The notes under the pieces were generated by a model. It searched no databases. It was not told where the DNA came from and was given only the letters and a program-made list of their open reading frames with translations. The translations under genes were made by a program, and so were the position numbers. From Thalassospira sp. TSL5-1 (GTDB lineage Bacteria; Pseudomonadota; Alphaproteobacteria; Rhodospirillales; Thalassospiraceae): a DNA stretch of 64,000 nucleotides. Below are positions 16,440-26,642 of this stretch, piece after piece. The stretch is taken from positions 122,119-186,118 of the forward strand of contig NZ_KV880642.1 of NCBI RefSeq assembly GCF_001907695.1, written 5' to 3'. Each line of letters starts with the position of its first letter. Position 1 is the stretch's first letter.

Positions 16440-18394
16440 GTTTTCATGAACATCGGTCCACCGCGCCAGCGCGGGAAGCCATAGCCATTGATCATGACAA
16501 CATCAATGGCATCGGCAGTGTGGGCGACGCCTTCGTTAAGGATTTTATCGCCTTCCTGCTGCATCGTTGCGAGGATGGTCTGGATGATTTCGGAGGGGCT
16601 GAAGTCGCGTCGTTTAATGCCTTTACGTGCGGATTCCTGTTCGATCAGGCGCTTTACGTCGGGGTCGGGCTGTGGGGCGGATTTGGCAGTGTCATAGCGA
16701 AACCAACCCAACCCGGTTTTGCGGCCAAAACGGCCCTGTTCACACAGGTAATCGCCCAGGGCGACATAACGTTCGTTGGGGTCGCGGGTGGCGGCCTGTC
16801 GTTGCCGCGTTTTCCACGAAATTTCCAGCCCGGCCATGTCCTGCATGGCAAACAGGCCCATTGGAAAGCCAAAATCGGTCATTGCGGCATCGATTTGTTC
16901 GGGGTAGGCCCCATCCTCGATCATGTATTCGCATTGTTTGCGATAGGCCGACATGATGCGATTGCCAATAAACCCGTCGCATACCCCGGTCGGAACGGCA
17001 ATTTTGCCAAGCTTGCGGGCAAAGGCCAATGCTGTTGCCAGTGTTTGCGGATTGGCCCCGTCGGTACAGACAACTTCCAACAGTTTCATGATATGGGCTG
17101 GCGAGAAAAAATGCAGGCCAATCACCCGTTCCGGGTTAGAGATGCTGTGCGCCAGCGCATTGATATCCAGATATGATGTGTTTGAGGCAATAATAGCGGT
17201 TGAATCAACAACCCTTGCGACGGCGTCAAAGACCGATTTTTTGACCTCCAAATCTTCAAACACGGCTTCGATAACCAATTCTGCCGGGGCCAGGGCCGCA
17301 TAATCGGTATTGCCATGCAATTGCGATAATAGCTGGTCGTTGCGTTCCTGCGAGATGATGCCGCGTTTCAGGCTGCCCTGCAGGTGGCTGGCAACATTCT
17401 CCCGCCCTTTGGCAAGGGCGGCCTCATCGCGTTCGATCATGATGGTTTGATAGCCCGCAAGCAGGCAGGCCGTGGCAATGCCTGCCCCCATCAGCCCCCC
17501 GCCGACGATTCCGATGGTCTTGATCGGGGTGGGGGTAACGCCTTGCGTGGTCGGCAGTTTGGCAACATTTCTCTCGGCCATAAAAATATGGCGCAGTGCC
17601 TGGGATTGTTCGCCCTCACGCAAGGTGACAAATTGTTGGCGTTCGTTTGCTAGGGCCTGATCAGCAGATAGGGCAAATTGGTCACGAATGGTTTCAACCG
17701 CGATAATCGGTGCTGTTGCTCCGCGCGCCTTTTGTGCGGTTTTGGCAATCAGGCTATCCCAGTCCGGTTGTTTTGTGTCGGGGATGTTGCGTTTTGCTAG
17801 CGGGGTCGGGCAGGGCTGCGTCGCGACCTTACGGGCATATTCGATCGCAGCCTGTTGCAGGTTTGTATCGCTTTTTGTGATATGGTCAATCAGCCCCCAG
17901 TCAAGGGCGATGGAGGCCGTGATGGGCTTGCCATTGCTGATAAGTGAAATGGCATTTTCAACGCCAATCAGCCGGGGGGTGCGAACAGTACCGCCCGCAC
18001 CCGGGATCAGGCCCAGATTAACCTCGGGAAAGCCAAGGCGGGTTGCAGGATGGGCAATCCGGTAATGACAGCCAAGGGCGACTTCCAGCCCGCCGCCCAA
18101 AACAGTGCCGTGCAGGGCGGCAATGACAGGAACCGGCATGTCTTCAAGTGCGATAATAACATCAGGTAACAGCGGCGCGCGGGCAGGCTGGTTAAATTCG
18201 GAAATATCCGCCCCGGCAATAAATGTTGTGCCAGTGCAACACAGGATAATGGCCGTAACCGCCGGATTTTGCCTGATACTTGCCAGGGCATCCATCACAC
18301 CGCTGCGCACCGCATGGCTGGTGGCGTTAATCGGCGGATTGTTGATGTCGATGATAGCAAGATTGTCGGCAAATTCCAGCGTTACGGTGGTCAT
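16418..18394 (-). CDS. bifunctional enoyl-CoA hydratase/3-hydroxyacyl-CoA dehydrogenase (FadJ-like)
   Basis: 658 residues. The N-terminal crotonase half has the oxyanion-hole segment GADISEF and both catalytic-Glu segments (GGGLEVALGCHYRIA and FPEVNLGLIPGAGGT). The C-terminal dehydrogenase half starts near residue 290 with the NAD-binding IGIVGGGLMGAGIA and ends with two 3HCDH C-terminal repeats (GFIGNRIMSAYRKQ; NGYGFPRWRGGPMF). It hydrates and then oxidises acyl-CoA intermediates in the cytosol. It begins 2 bases after the alpha/beta-hydrolase gene ends, so the two form a minus-strand operon divergent from the aminobenzoyl-CoA genes. The ring-cleaved or ring-reduced acyl-CoA from that pathway is the likely substrate; a general beta-oxidation role is the alternative. 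Confidence 0.9.
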   Translation of the reverse strand: MTTVTLEFADNLAIIDINNPPINATSHAVRSGVMDALASIRQNPAVTAIILCCTGTTFIAGADISEFNQPARAPLLPDVIIALEDMPVPVIAALHGTVLGGGLEVALGCHYRIAHPATRLGFPEVNLGLIPGAGGTVRTPRLIGVENAISLISNGKPITASIALDWGLIDHITKSDTNLQQAAIEYARKVATQPCPTPLAKRNIPDTKQPDWDSLIAKTAQKARGATAPIIAVETIRDQFALSADQALANERQQFVTLREGEQSQALRHIFMAERNVAKLPTTQGVTPTPIKTIGIVGGGLMGAGIATACLLAGYQTIMIERDEAALAKGRENVASHLQGSLKRGIISQERNDQLLSQLHGNTDYAALAPAELVIEAVFEDLEVKKSVFDAVARVVDSTAIIASNTSYLDINALAHSISNPERVIGLHFFSPAHIMKLLEVVCTDGANPQTLATALAFARKLGKIAVPTGVCDGFIGNRIMSAYRKQCEYMIEDGAYPEQIDAAMTDFGFPMGLFAMQDMAGLEISWKTRQRQAATRDPNERYVALGDYLCEQGRFGRKTGLGWFRYDTAKSAPQPDPDVKRLIEQESARKGIKRRDFSPSEIIQTILATMQQEGDKILNEGVAHTADAIDVVMINGYGFPRWRGGPMFMKTKSPVSS

Positions 18395-18395
18395 T

Positions 18396-19244
18396 TTAGT
18401 CTCCGTTTTCGATGATTCCGGCCAGCAGGCAGCAGGTCATGTCTGATTCCGGGTCGGTCAAATCATCAATCACGGTGAAATGATGCTTGTCCGGGGCATG
18501 GATGGATTGGATATTGGCCCCAAGACCGGTCCAGATATTTGCCAGAAGGTCGCTCTGGCGGATAAATTCCGGTCGTTCGTCGGCGCCAACCCAGCAGGTC
18601 ACCTGCGCCGGTTTGTTACCGGGGCGAGCGGGGACCAGCAGGGCCGCGCTTTCGCTTTGTGCCTCGGCAGCATCAATGTTCAAAACCTGGTTCATTTCGG
18701 TATGGCGCAGCGGGCGCAGGTCATGCAAACCGCTGATTGGCATGACATGGCCGATACGGTCCAGTGTTGGGGAGGATAACGGACTCCCGTCGCAAATCAT
18801 GCGTGCGGCCAGATGTCCACCCGCCGAATGACCCGATATATGAATAGGGCCGTTAATTTCGCCAGCGGCATGATCAATGGCGGCCCCAATCTGTTTGGTG
18901 ATGGTGGCAATGCGGGCATCAGGGGCCAGCGTATAGCTGGGCAGGCAGGCCGCCCACCCCTGTTTGATCGCACCATTGGCAAGGTGAGACCAGCTTGATT
19001 TGTCAAATGAACGCCAATAACCGCCATGCACAAAAACCATCAGGCCCTTGGGGGTGCCTTCGGGCAGGAACAGGTCGTATTTTTCCCGTTCCGTTCTTCC
19101 ATAAGGAATGTCGAGTTTTGCACGGTTTTTTGCCCCCAATTGTTCGCGGAAGGCCGTGGCGGCATCTGTCAATTTTTGAGGGAAAGCTGCTGCATTCTCG
19201 ATATAGTTGCTATTGTTATAGGCATCGTCCCAGTTCCTGATCAT
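18396..19244 (-). CDS. alpha/beta hydrolase, probable arylformamidase (kynurenine formamidase type)
   Basis: 282 residues from ATG 19244 (an upstream in-frame start at 19280 is less likely). Alpha/beta-hydrolase features are the oxyanion motif HGGYW, nucleophile elbow GHSAGGH, an acid in WVGADERPEF and a catalytic His in PDKHHFTV. HGGYW is the signature of the animal-type arylformamidases, which cleave N-formylkynurenine to kynurenine and formate. The locus also has tryptophan dioxygenase and kynureninase but no cyclase-type KynB, so this enzyme neatly fills the missing step. An esterase of related specificity remains possible. It is first in a two-gene minus-strand operon and diverges from the aminobenzoyl-CoA operon across a region with an inverted repeat. 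Confidence 0.8.
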   Translation of the reverse strand: MIRNWDDAYNNSNYIENAAAFPQKLTDAATAFREQLGAKNRAKLDIPYGRTEREKYDLFLPEGTPKGLMVFVHGGYWRSFDKSSWSHLANGAIKQGWAACLPSYTLAPDARIATITKQIGAAIDHAAGEINGPIHISGHSAGGHLAARMICDGSPLSSPTLDRIGHVMPISGLHDLRPLRHTEMNQVLNIDAAEAQSESAALLVPARPGNKPAQVTCWVGADERPEFIRQSDLLANIWTGLGANIQSIHAPDKHHFTVIDDLTDPESDMTCCLLAGIIENGD

Positions 19245-19379
19245 CACATATATTCCTGTTGATTTTTGCCGTAACAACAAAGAGATGGACCGATTCTAGC
19301 CCGGATGCAACTGCCATATCGACGGTGGTTGGCAGCGGCCTGTTACGGGTAGCTTAATCAAACTCACATTTATTTTAAA

Positions 19380-19394
19380 CATAAAATATTTATG
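19380..19394. promoter_or_regulatory. 15-bp inverted repeat in divergent promoter region, candidate MarR operator
   Basis: CATAAA-ATA-TTTATG is a perfect 6+6 inverted repeat with a 3-base centre. It lies 75 bases before the GTG of the monooxygenase/reductase gene and 136 bases before the divergent hydrolase ATG. TATGCT at 19391-19396 overlaps it and could serve as a + strand -10 element. MarR proteins typically bind short A/T-rich inverted repeats and a MarR gene lies in the operon, so this is its best candidate site; the pairing is inference. Confidence 0.5.
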
Positions 19395-19468
19395 CTTGAA
19401 CTAAATCCAAAGCAGGCGTACCGTTTTTTCATTCATTCCGTAACAAAGCCTCATAAAGGAGGGATCAG

Positions 19469-21766
19469 GTGAGAATTGCATGTTTGGGGGGCGGGCCTGC
19501 CGGGCTTTATTTCGCCATTTCCATGAAGCTGCGTGATCCTTCGCATGAGATAACGGTTTTTGAACGCAACCAGCCCAACGATACTTTTGGTTGGGGCGTG
19601 GTTTTGTCCGACGAAACGCTGGGTAATCTGGCTGTTAATGATGCCAAAAGTGCCAGTGCCATTCGCGACAATTTTTCCTATTGGGATGATGTTGCCGTTC
19701 ATTTCCGTGACGAGAAAATCGTTTCTACCGGGCACGGATTTTGTGGCATTGGCCGCAGAAAACTTCTGATTTTGTTGCAGGAACGCGCGCGCGAAGTTGG
19801 CGTTGATTTGCAGTTTGGCACCGAGATTGCCGCCGCATCGGACCTGAAATCGGATTATGATCTGGTGGTTGCCTGTGATGGCCTTAATTCCCGGGCGCGC
19901 AGCGAATATGCCGAGCATTTCCAGCCAGATATCGATACCCGGAAATGCAAATTCGTCTGGCTGGGCACGCACCAGAAATTCAATGATGCCTTTACCTTTA
20001 TTTTCGAGGAAACCGATAAAGGCTGGGTCTGGGCGCATGCCTATCAGTTTGATAATGAAACGGCGACCTTCATTGTCGAATGTTCCGAGGAAACCTGGGC
20101 GGCCTATGGCTTTGGCGAGATGACCAAGGAACAGTCGATTGCCACCTGCGAGGAAATTTTTGCCAAACATCTGGGCGGCCATGCCCTGATGTCGAATGCC
20201 AACCATATTCGCGGGTCGGCATGGCTTAATTTCCCGCGGGTTCTGTGCAAAAGCTGGTCGCATGAAAATATCGTGCTGATGGGCGATGCGGCGGCAACGG
20301 CGCATTTTTCCATTGGCTCGGGCACCAAACTGGCGCTGGAAAGTGCCATTGCGCTTGCGGAATATTTGCATAGTGAAAGCAGCCTGCCTGCTGCCTTTGC
20401 CAAATATGAGGATGAACGCCGTCTCGAGGTTTTGCGTCTGCAATCGGCAGCGCGCAATTCGATGGAATGGTTCGAGGAGGTGGAGCGGTATTTTGACCTG
20501 GATACGGTGCAATTTACCTATTCGCTGCTGACCCGGTCCCAGCGTATCAGCCACGAAAATTTGCGTCTGCGTGACCCGGCCTGGCTAGGAGATGCGGAAA
20601 ACTGGTTTGCAAAGCGCGCCGGTGTGGCCCCGGCCAATGATAGCGCCCTGCATCCCATGTTTGTGCCATTCAAGTTACGCGGCATGACGGTGAAAAACCG
20701 CATCGTTGTGTCGCCGATGGCACAATATAAGGCGGTTGATGGCTGCCCGACCGATTGGCATTTGGTCCATTATGGCGAACGGGCCAAGGGTGGGGCGGGC
20801 CTTGTTTATACCGAAATGACCTGCGTGTCGCCTGAAGGGCGCATCACCCCGGGCTGCCCGGGCCTGTATGCGCCGGACCATGAAGCCGCCTGGGCGCGGA
20901 TCACTGATTTTGTTCATAACGAAAGTGATGCCAAAATTTGCGCCCAGATCGGCCATTCCGGTGCCAAGGGTTCTACCCAGGTGGGGTGGGAGGAAATGGA
21001 TGCCCCGTTAAAGGAAGGCAATTGGCCGATTATGGCAGCGTCGGACGTGGCATGGTCGGCGCATAACCAGACGCCCAAGGCCATGACGCGGGCGGATATG
21101 GATATGGTGCGCGACCAGTTTGTGGCGGCGGCCCAAATGGCAGATCGTGCCGGGTTTGACATGATCGAAGTTCATGCCGCACATGGTTATTTGCTGTCAT
21201 CCTTTATTACGCCAGTGACAAATCACCGCGATGACGACTATGGCGGCAGCCTTGAGAACCGTATGCGCTATCCGCTGGAGGTGATTTTGGCGGTGCGCGA
21301 TGTATGGCCGACTGAAAAACCGCTTTCGGTACGTATTTCTGCCCATGACTGGGTGGGTGATGCCGGTATTACCCCCGAAGATGCGGTGGAGATTGCCAAA
21401 ATCCTTAAGGAAAATGGTGTGGATATTTGCGACGTATCCGCCGGGCAGACTACAAAGGATGCCCGCCCGGTTTATGGCCGCATGTTCCAGACCCCGTTTT
21501 CCGACCGTATTCGCAATGAAGCCAAAATCGCCACGATGGCGGTGGGCAATATTTACGAACCGGACCACGCCAATTCCATCCTGATGGCAGGGCGGGCCGA
21601 TCTGGTTTGTCTGGCACGGCCGCATTTGGCGGACCCGTATTGGACGCTCCATGCCGCAGCCCAGCTTGGCAATCGCAGCGAGGGCTGGCCGCTGCCCTAT
21701 CTTGCCGGGCGAGACCAGATGTGGCGGCTGGCAGAACGGACCGACCAAATGACGGGAAAAGTCTGA
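19469..21766 (+). CDS. abmA: 2-aminobenzoyl-CoA monooxygenase/reductase (fused)
   Basis: 765 residues, GTG start at 19469 preceded by the strong site AAAGGAGG. The N-terminal half (~1-385) is a flavin monooxygenase: [15 protein letters not shown] at the extreme N-terminus and [18 protein letters not shown] later. The C-terminal half (~390-765) is an old-yellow-enzyme-type FMN reductase ([47 protein letters not shown]). This fusion is the architecture of the Azoarcus evansii enzyme that hydroxylates and then reduces 2-aminobenzoyl-CoA, and of the related salicylyl-CoA 5-hydroxylases. Clustering with kynureninase and an aminobenzoate-CoA ligase favours the aminobenzoyl-CoA substrate. It heads a + strand operon of coupled genes. 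Confidence 0.92.
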   Translation: MRIACLGGGPAGLYFAISMKLRDPSHEITVFERNQPNDTFGWGVVLSDETLGNLAVNDAKSASAIRDNFSYWDDVAVHFRDEKIVSTGHGFCGIGRRKLLILLQERAREVGVDLQFGTEIAAASDLKSDYDLVVACDGLNSRARSEYAEHFQPDIDTRKCKFVWLGTHQKFNDAFTFIFEETDKGWVWAHAYQFDNETATFIVECSEETWAAYGFGEMTKEQSIATCEEIFAKHLGGHALMSNANHIRGSAWLNFPRVLCKSWSHENIVLMGDAAATAHFSIGSGTKLALESAIALAEYLHSESSLPAAFAKYEDERRLEVLRLQSAARNSMEWFEEVERYFDLDTVQFTYSLLTRSQRISHENLRLRDPAWLGDAENWFAKRAGVAPANDSALHPMFVPFKLRGMTVKNRIVVSPMAQYKAVDGCPTDWHLVHYGERAKGGAGLVYTEMTCVSPEGRITPGCPGLYAPDHEAAWARITDFVHNESDAKICAQIGHSGAKGSTQVGWEEMDAPLKEGNWPIMAASDVAWSAHNQTPKAMTRADMDMVRDQFVAAAQMADRAGFDMIEVHAAHGYLLSSFITPVTNHRDDDYGGSLENRMRYPLEVILAVRDVWPTEKPLSVRISAHDWVGDAGITPEDAVEIAKILKENGVDICDVSAGQTTKDARPVYGRMFQTPFSDRIRNEAKIATMAVGNIYEPDHANSILMAGRADLVCLARPHLADPYWTLHAAAQLGNRSEGWPLPYLAGRDQMWRLAERTDQMTGKV

Positions 21767-22530
21767 TGACGGGAGACCTTGCCATTAAAACGGCTATTGT
21801 GACAGGTGGTGGCAGCGGCGTTGGGGCCGAACTGGCGCGGAGCCTGGCGTCAAAAGGCGTAACCGTATTTGTTGCCGGTCGCAGAGTGGCACAGCTTGAA
21901 GCCGTTGCGGCAGAAAACGACCTTATTTTTCCCGTTGCTGTTGATGTAGCCGACCAGGCATCGGTCGAAGGCCTGATACAAACAGTGGTGGAACAGGCAG
22001 GTGCGCCCGACCTTGTGATTGCCAATGCGGGTATGGCCGAAAGCGCGCCCTTTACCCGCACGACGCTTGATGCCTGGCAAAAAAACATGGACGTCAATTT
22101 GACCGGGACATTCCATACCTTTCAGCAGGCCTTGCGCGTGATGGATGTGACAAAACCGGCCCGGTTAATTGCCATTGCCTCCACCGCCGCGCTGAAGGGA
22201 TATGGTTATGTCGCGCCCTATTGTGCAGCAAAGCATGGGGTGGTGGGCCTTGTCCGCGCGTTGGCGGCTGAATTTGCCCGCTCGGCTCTTACGGTGAATG
22301 CCATTTGCCCGGGTTTCACCGATACGCCGATGCTGGAACAATCCATTGCCAATATCGCGCAAAAAACCGGTATGAGCCCGGATGCCGCCCGTGCCAGCCT
22401 GGCAAAGATCAATCCGCAAAACCGCTTTATTACGCCACGGGAAATTGCCGAGACGGTATTGTGGTTATGTTCGGAACATGCCGGGTCCATCACCGGGCAG
22501 GCCATTTCCGTTTCAGGAGGGGAAATATGA
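21766..22530 (+). CDS. short-chain dehydrogenase/reductase
   Basis: 254 residues from ATG 21766, overlapping the previous stop (TGATG). It has the classical SDR pattern: cofactor motif TGGGSGVG near the N-terminus, NAG (ANAGMAES), catalytic Ser in IAIASTAAL and YxxxK in YCAAKHG, with the PG motif (CPGFTDTPM) after it. Arg in AGRR after the second strand is compatible with NADP or NAD. In the aminobenzoyl-CoA context it probably acts on the alicyclic oxo/hydroxy-CoA intermediate. The larger in-frame extension back to 21607 is inside the upstream gene and is not real. Confidence 0.88.
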   Translation: MTGDLAIKTAIVTGGGSGVGAELARSLASKGVTVFVAGRRVAQLEAVAAENDLIFPVAVDVADQASVEGLIQTVVEQAGAPDLVIANAGMAESAPFTRTTLDAWQKNMDVNLTGTFHTFQQALRVMDVTKPARLIAIASTAALKGYGYVAPYCAAKHGVVGLVRALAAEFARSALTVNAICPGFTDTPMLEQSIANIAQKTGMSPDAARASLAKINPQNRFITPREIAETVLWLCSEHAGSITGQAISVSGGEI

Positions 22531-23036
22531 AGATGAATGATCCGCATCCCCGCCGTGATCCGGCGCAGAAGGACCATGCAGGGGAAACCAGCGACCTTTC
22601 CAAGGCGCGGCTCCGGGCATGGCTGCAAATATTGCGGGTATCCCGGCAGGTCGAAAGTGAATTGCGCGAAAAAATGCGGGTTGAATATGAGTCAACCCTG
22701 CCCCGGTTTGACGTGATGGCTGCCCTTTATCGCGCCAAAGATGGCCTGCGGATGAGTGCGCTTTCAAAATCGCTGATGGTATCGAACGGCAATGTGACCG
22801 GCATTGTTGAACGCCTTGTTAATGAAGGCATGGTCAGCCGCATTGCCGTGGAAAATGACCGCCGCGCCCTGATCGTCAAGCTCACCCCGGAAGGACGCGA
22901 AGATTTCGCCCGCCGTGCCCTGGTTCATGAAGGCTGGGTCAGCGACCTGTTTGACGGCATGACTGCCGAGGATGCCCAAGACCTGATTGCGATTTTACGC
23001 CGGGTGCAAAACCGAAAGGACCCATCCCATGACTGA
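22527..23036 (+). CDS. MarR family transcriptional regulator
   Basis: 169 residues from ATG 22527 (ATGA overlap with the SDR stop; a second ATG at 22533). The winged-helix core is typical: [20 protein letters not shown], then recognition-helix region [18 protein letters not shown] and wing with [13 protein letters not shown]. Such regulators in aromatic-acid operons usually release DNA on binding the CoA thioester or free acid. It is embedded in the operon it likely controls, and the inverted repeat at 19380-19394 is its candidate site. The long in-frame extension to 22305 is inside the SDR gene. Confidence 0.9.
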   Translation: MKMNDPHPRRDPAQKDHAGETSDLSKARLRAWLQILRVSRQVESELREKMRVEYESTLPRFDVMAALYRAKDGLRMSALSKSLMVSNGNVTGIVERLVNEGMVSRIAVENDRRALIVKLTPEGREDFARRALVHEGWVSDLFDGMTAEDAQDLIAILRRVQNRKDPSHD

Positions 23037-23841
23037 CATGAAACAGTTTGCCCCGCGCCATTTCAAATGGCGGATGGAATGCGATGTGGCGGTGGTGTCG
23101 CTGGACCGGCCAGACCGTAAAAATCCCCTAACATTCGATAGTTATGCCGAATTGCGCGACATGTTTCGGATGTTGCCGGATTGCGACGATGTGAAGGCAG
23201 TGGTTTTTGCCTCAAACGGTGGCAATTTTTGTTCGGGCGGGGATGTGCATGACATTATCGGCCCGCTTATTGACCGCGATATGAAGGGGCTTTTGGCCTT
23301 TACCCGGTTAACCGGCGATTTGGTTAAATCAATGGTGGCATGTGGCAAGCCGGTGATTGCCGCGGTGGATGGCATTTGTGTGGGTGCCGGGGCGATTATT
23401 GCCATGGCATCGGATATTCGCCTTGCCAGCCCGGATGCCAAAACCGCCTTTTTGTTTACCCGTGTCGGCCTTGCGGGCTGTGACATGGGGGCATGTGCCA
23501 TGTTGCCGCGTATTATCGGCCAGGGCCGGGCAGCCGAACTGCTTTATACCGGCCGTTCCATGAGTGCGGATGAAGGCGAAAAATGGGGCTTCTATAACCG
23601 CCTGATTGATGCCGAAACGCTTGAAGCCGAGGCCATTTTAATGGCACAGCGCATCGCCCGGGGGCCGAATTTCGCCCATATGATGACCAAAACCATGCTG
23701 GCACAGGAATGGAATATGGGCATAGAACAGGCGATCGAGGCCGAAGCCCAGGCCCAGGCCATTTGCATGCAGACGGTGGATTTCAAACGCGCCTATGATG
23801 CTTTTGTCGCCCGCGAAAAACCGGTTTTCAAAGGGGATTGA
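23029..23841 (+). CDS. enoyl-CoA hydratase/isomerase family protein
   Basis: 270 residues from ATG 23029, overlapping the marR stop by 8 bases. Crotonase fold: [15 protein letters not shown] forms the first oxyanion-hole loop, and [21 protein letters not shown] the second. At the two usual catalytic positions the sequence reads [11 protein letters not shown] and [16 protein letters not shown], so the canonical Glu pair of simple hydratases is not obvious. That suggests a ring-opening or otherwise specialised crotonase acting on the alicyclic CoA intermediate. It is followed directly by an acyl-CoA dehydrogenase gene. Confidence 0.85.
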   Translation: MTDMKQFAPRHFKWRMECDVAVVSLDRPDRKNPLTFDSYAELRDMFRMLPDCDDVKAVVFASNGGNFCSGGDVHDIIGPLIDRDMKGLLAFTRLTGDLVKSMVACGKPVIAAVDGICVGAGAIIAMASDIRLASPDAKTAFLFTRVGLAGCDMGACAMLPRIIGQGRAAELLYTGRSMSADEGEKWGFYNRLIDAETLEAEAILMAQRIARGPNFAHMMTKTMLAQEWNMGIEQAIEAEAQAQAICMQTVDFKRAYDAFVAREKPVFKGD

Positions 23842-25001
23842 TGATGGGCGATACGTCGTGGCAGGACTGGCCGTTTTTTAGCGATCATCACCGCAAACTC
23901 GCCCGTGATCTGGATGTTTGGGCGGGTCGGGAGCTGGCCGGGCTGGATCATGAAAATACCGATGAAACCTGCCGGAATCTGGTATCGCGTCTGGCGGCGG
24001 GTGGCTGGCTGGATCATGCCACGATTGACCCGAATGACCCTGCATCATCGCTGGATGTGCGCAGCCTGTGCATTATCCGCGAAACACTGGCCCGCCATGA
24101 CGGATTGGCCGATTTTGCCTTTGCCATGCAGGGGCTGGGCAGTGGGGCAATTTCGCTGTTTGGTACGCTAGCGCAAAAGGATGAATGGTTGCCGCTGGTC
24201 CGTGCGGGCAGGGTATTATCGGCCTTTGCCCTGACCGAACCGCAATCGGGTTCGGATGTGGCGAATATTACGCTGTCGGCCACGCGTGACGGCGATGATT
24301 ACATTCTTGATGGTGAAAAAACCTGGATATCGAATGGGGGTATTGCCGGGCTGTATGTTGTTTTTGCCCGCACAGGCGAGGGGCCGGGGGCCAAGGGCCT
24401 GTCGGCCTTTATCGTGCCGGGTGATGCACCGGGCCTTGAAATTGCCGAACGGCTGGAAACCATTGCTCCGCATCCGCTGGCCCGGTTGCGTTTTGCGGGG
24501 TGCCGTATTCCGGCGGCCAATCGCATTGGCGAGGGCGGACAGGGCTTTAAAATTGCCATGTCGGTGCTCGATGTTTTCCGCTCTACCGTTGCTGCTGCCG
24601 CCCTTGGGTTTGCGCGGCGTGCGCTGGATGAAACCATCCATCGTGTGCAGAACCGCCATTTGTTTGGCGCGCCTTTGTTTGATTTGCAAATGGTGCAGGG
24701 GCATGTCGCCGACATGGCGCTGGATGTGGATAGCAGTGCGCTTCTGGTCTATCGCGCCGCCTGGCTAAAGGATAGCGGCGCGGCACGGGTGAGCCGGGAA
24801 GCCGCCATGGCAAAGCTTTTTTCAACCGATCATGCACAAACCGTCATTGATAAGGCGGTGCAAATTCACGGGGGCGACGGTGTGCGATCAGGGCACATCA
24901 TTGAACGCCTGTATCGGGAGATCCGTGCCCTTCGCATTTATGAAGGAGCATCAGACGTCCAAAGAATAATTATCGCACGGCAAACGCTGGCACATACATA
25001 A
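23841..25001 (+). CDS. acyl-CoA dehydrogenase
   Basis: 386 residues from ATG 23841, overlapping the upstream TGA. Family features are [15 protein letters not shown] (FAD/substrate region), [11 protein letters not shown], the middle beta-domain, and the C-terminal helical domain with [19 protein letters not shown] and [13 protein letters not shown]. It is a cytosolic FAD enzyme that introduces a 2,3-double bond into acyl-CoA. In the family the catalytic Glu lies in the YEG(A/T) segment, present here as YEGASDVQ. It is most likely part of the beta-oxidation-type lower aminobenzoyl-CoA pathway. Confidence 0.93.
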   Translation: MMGDTSWQDWPFFSDHHRKLARDLDVWAGRELAGLDHENTDETCRNLVSRLAAGGWLDHATIDPNDPASSLDVRSLCIIRETLARHDGLADFAFAMQGLGSGAISLFGTLAQKDEWLPLVRAGRVLSAFALTEPQSGSDVANITLSATRDGDDYILDGEKTWISNGGIAGLYVVFARTGEGPGAKGLSAFIVPGDAPGLEIAERLETIAPHPLARLRFAGCRIPAANRIGEGGQGFKIAMSVLDVFRSTVAAAALGFARRALDETIHRVQNRHLFGAPLFDLQMVQGHVADMALDVDSSALLVYRAAWLKDSGAARVSREAAMAKLFSTDHAQTVIDKAVQIHGGDGVRSGHIIERLYREIRALRIYEGASDVQRIIIARQTLAHT

Positions 25002-25016
25002 TTCAGGGGCTTCATC

Positions 25017-26642
25017 ATGCTGGGACCAACCGCACATACCGATACTTTTACCCGTGATAATTTGCCACCGGCAGATTCCTGGCCGGAATTTTTGCTCGAT
25101 GGGTTTGACTACCCGGACTACATCAATGTTGGCGTCGAACTGACGGACAGGATGGTTGAACGCGGCTTTGGCGATTATACCGCGCTGATCGGCAATGGCC
25201 GCCAGCGCACCTATAAGGAACTGTCGGACTGGACCAACCGCATCGCTCATGCCCTGGCAGAGGATTACGGTGTTAAGCCGGGCAATCGGGTGCTTATCCG
25301 TTCGGCCAATAACCCGGCGATGGTGGCCTGCTGGCTCGCCGCGACCAAAATTGGTGCCGTGGTGGTCAACACCATGCCAATGTTGCGTGCGGGCGAACTG
25401 ACCAAAATTGTTGATAAGGCCGAAATCGCCTTTGCCCTGTGCGATACAAGGCTGATGGATGAAATGGTTGCCTGTGCCAAGGACAGCCGGTTCTTAAAAA
25501 ATGTCATCGGTTTTGACGGCACGGCCAACCATGATGCCGAACTGGACCGCATTGCGCTGACCAAATCGGTTAAATATAGCGCGGTGCAAACCGGGCGGGA
25601 TGACGTTGCCCTGTTGGGTTTTACATCGGGTACCACCGGTGCGCCCAAGGCGACCATGCACTTTCACCGTGATTTGCTGATCATTGCCGATGCCTATGCC
25701 AAAGAGGTTTTGGCGGTAACGCCAGATGATGTTTTTGTTGGATCACCGCCTTTGGCCTTTACCTTTGGCTTGGGTGGGCTTGCGATATTTCCGCTGCGCT
25801 TTGGGGCCACGGCGACGCTTTTGGAAAAGGCATCGCCGCCCAATATGATTGAAATTATCGAAACCTATAAGGCGACCATCTGCTTTACCGCGCCAACGGC
25901 CTATCGCGCCATGCTGGCTGCGATGGATGACGGGGCGGATTTGTCATCGCTGCGTGCGGCGGTTTCGGCGGGCGAAACCCTGCCGGCCCCGGTTTACAAG
26001 GCCTGGATGGAAAAAACCGGTAAACCGATGCTTGATGGTATTGGTGCGACCGAGATGTTGCATATTTTCATTTCCAACCGATTTGGCGATAGCCACCCGG
26101 CCTGTACGGGCAAGCCCGTGACCGGCTTTCAGGCCCGCATTGTCGATGAGGATATGAAGGATGTGCCACCCGGCACGGTCGGCCGCCTTGCTGTTCGTGG
26201 ACCCACGGGGTGCCGTTACCTGGCCGATGACCGGCAGATGGGCTATGTTCGGGATGGCTGGAATTTGACCGGGGATTCCTTTTATTGCGACGAAGACGGC
26301 TATTTCCATTTTGCTGCGCGCAGCGACGATATGATCATTTCGGCAGGCTATAACATTGCCGGGCCGGAGGTCGAGGCGGCTTTGCTTGCCCACCCGGATG
26401 TGGCCGAATGTGCCGTGGTGTCGGCGGCGGACAATGATCGCGGGCAGATTGTGCAGGCGCATATTGTTCTGGTAGCGGGGGCCAACCCGTCACCCGAAAT
26501 GGCAAAGCTGTTACAGGACCATGTGAAGGCAACGATTGCCCCTTATAAATATCCACGATCCATCGTGTTTATCGATGCCCTGCCGAAAACGGCAACCGGC
26601 AAAATTCAGCGTTTCAGACTAAAACAGGAGCCCGCAGCATGA
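25017..26642 (+). CDS. abmG: 2-aminobenzoate-CoA ligase (benzoate-CoA ligase family)
   Basis: 541 residues, ATG 25017, 15 bases after the dehydrogenase stop. ANL-superfamily motifs are the P-loop-like TSGTTGAPKATMH, IGATEMLHIF, the RGPTG/LTGDSF region (YVRDGWNLTGDSF) and the C-terminal lysine in PKTATGKIQRF. It activates an aryl acid with ATP and CoA. Sequence style matches aminobenzoate/benzoate-CoA ligases, and the direct neighbour kynureninase produces anthranilate, which makes 2-aminobenzoate the substrate. The stop overlaps the kynureninase ATG. Confidence 0.92.
   Translation: MLGPTAHTDTFTRDNLPPADSWPEFLLDGFDYPDYINVGVELTDRMVERGFGDYTALIGNGRQRTYKELSDWTNRIAHALAEDYGVKPGNRVLIRSANNPAMVACWLAATKIGAVVVNTMPMLRAGELTKIVDKAEIAFALCDTRLMDEMVACAKDSRFLKNVIGFDGTANHDAELDRIALTKSVKYSAVQTGRDDVALLGFTSGTTGAPKATMHFHRDLLIIADAYAKEVLAVTPDDVFVGSPPLAFTFGLGGLAIFPLRFGATATLLEKASPPNMIEIIETYKATICFTAPTAYRAMLAAMDDGADLSSLRAAVSAGETLPAPVYKAWMEKTGKPMLDGIGATEMLHIFISNRFGDSHPACTGKPVTGFQARIVDEDMKDVPPGTVGRLAVRGPTGCRYLADDRQMGYVRDGWNLTGDSFYCDEDGYFHFAARSDDMIISAGYNIAGPEVEAALLAHPDVAECAVVSAADNDRGQIVQAHIVLVAGANPSPEMAKLLQDHVKATIAPYKYPRSIVFIDALPKTATGKIQRFRLKQEPAA

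Noticed and set aside
21607..21765. N-terminal extension of the SDR protein
   Set aside because: It overlaps 160 bases of the upstream gene; the ATG at 21766 with TGATG overlap gives a normal SDR start.
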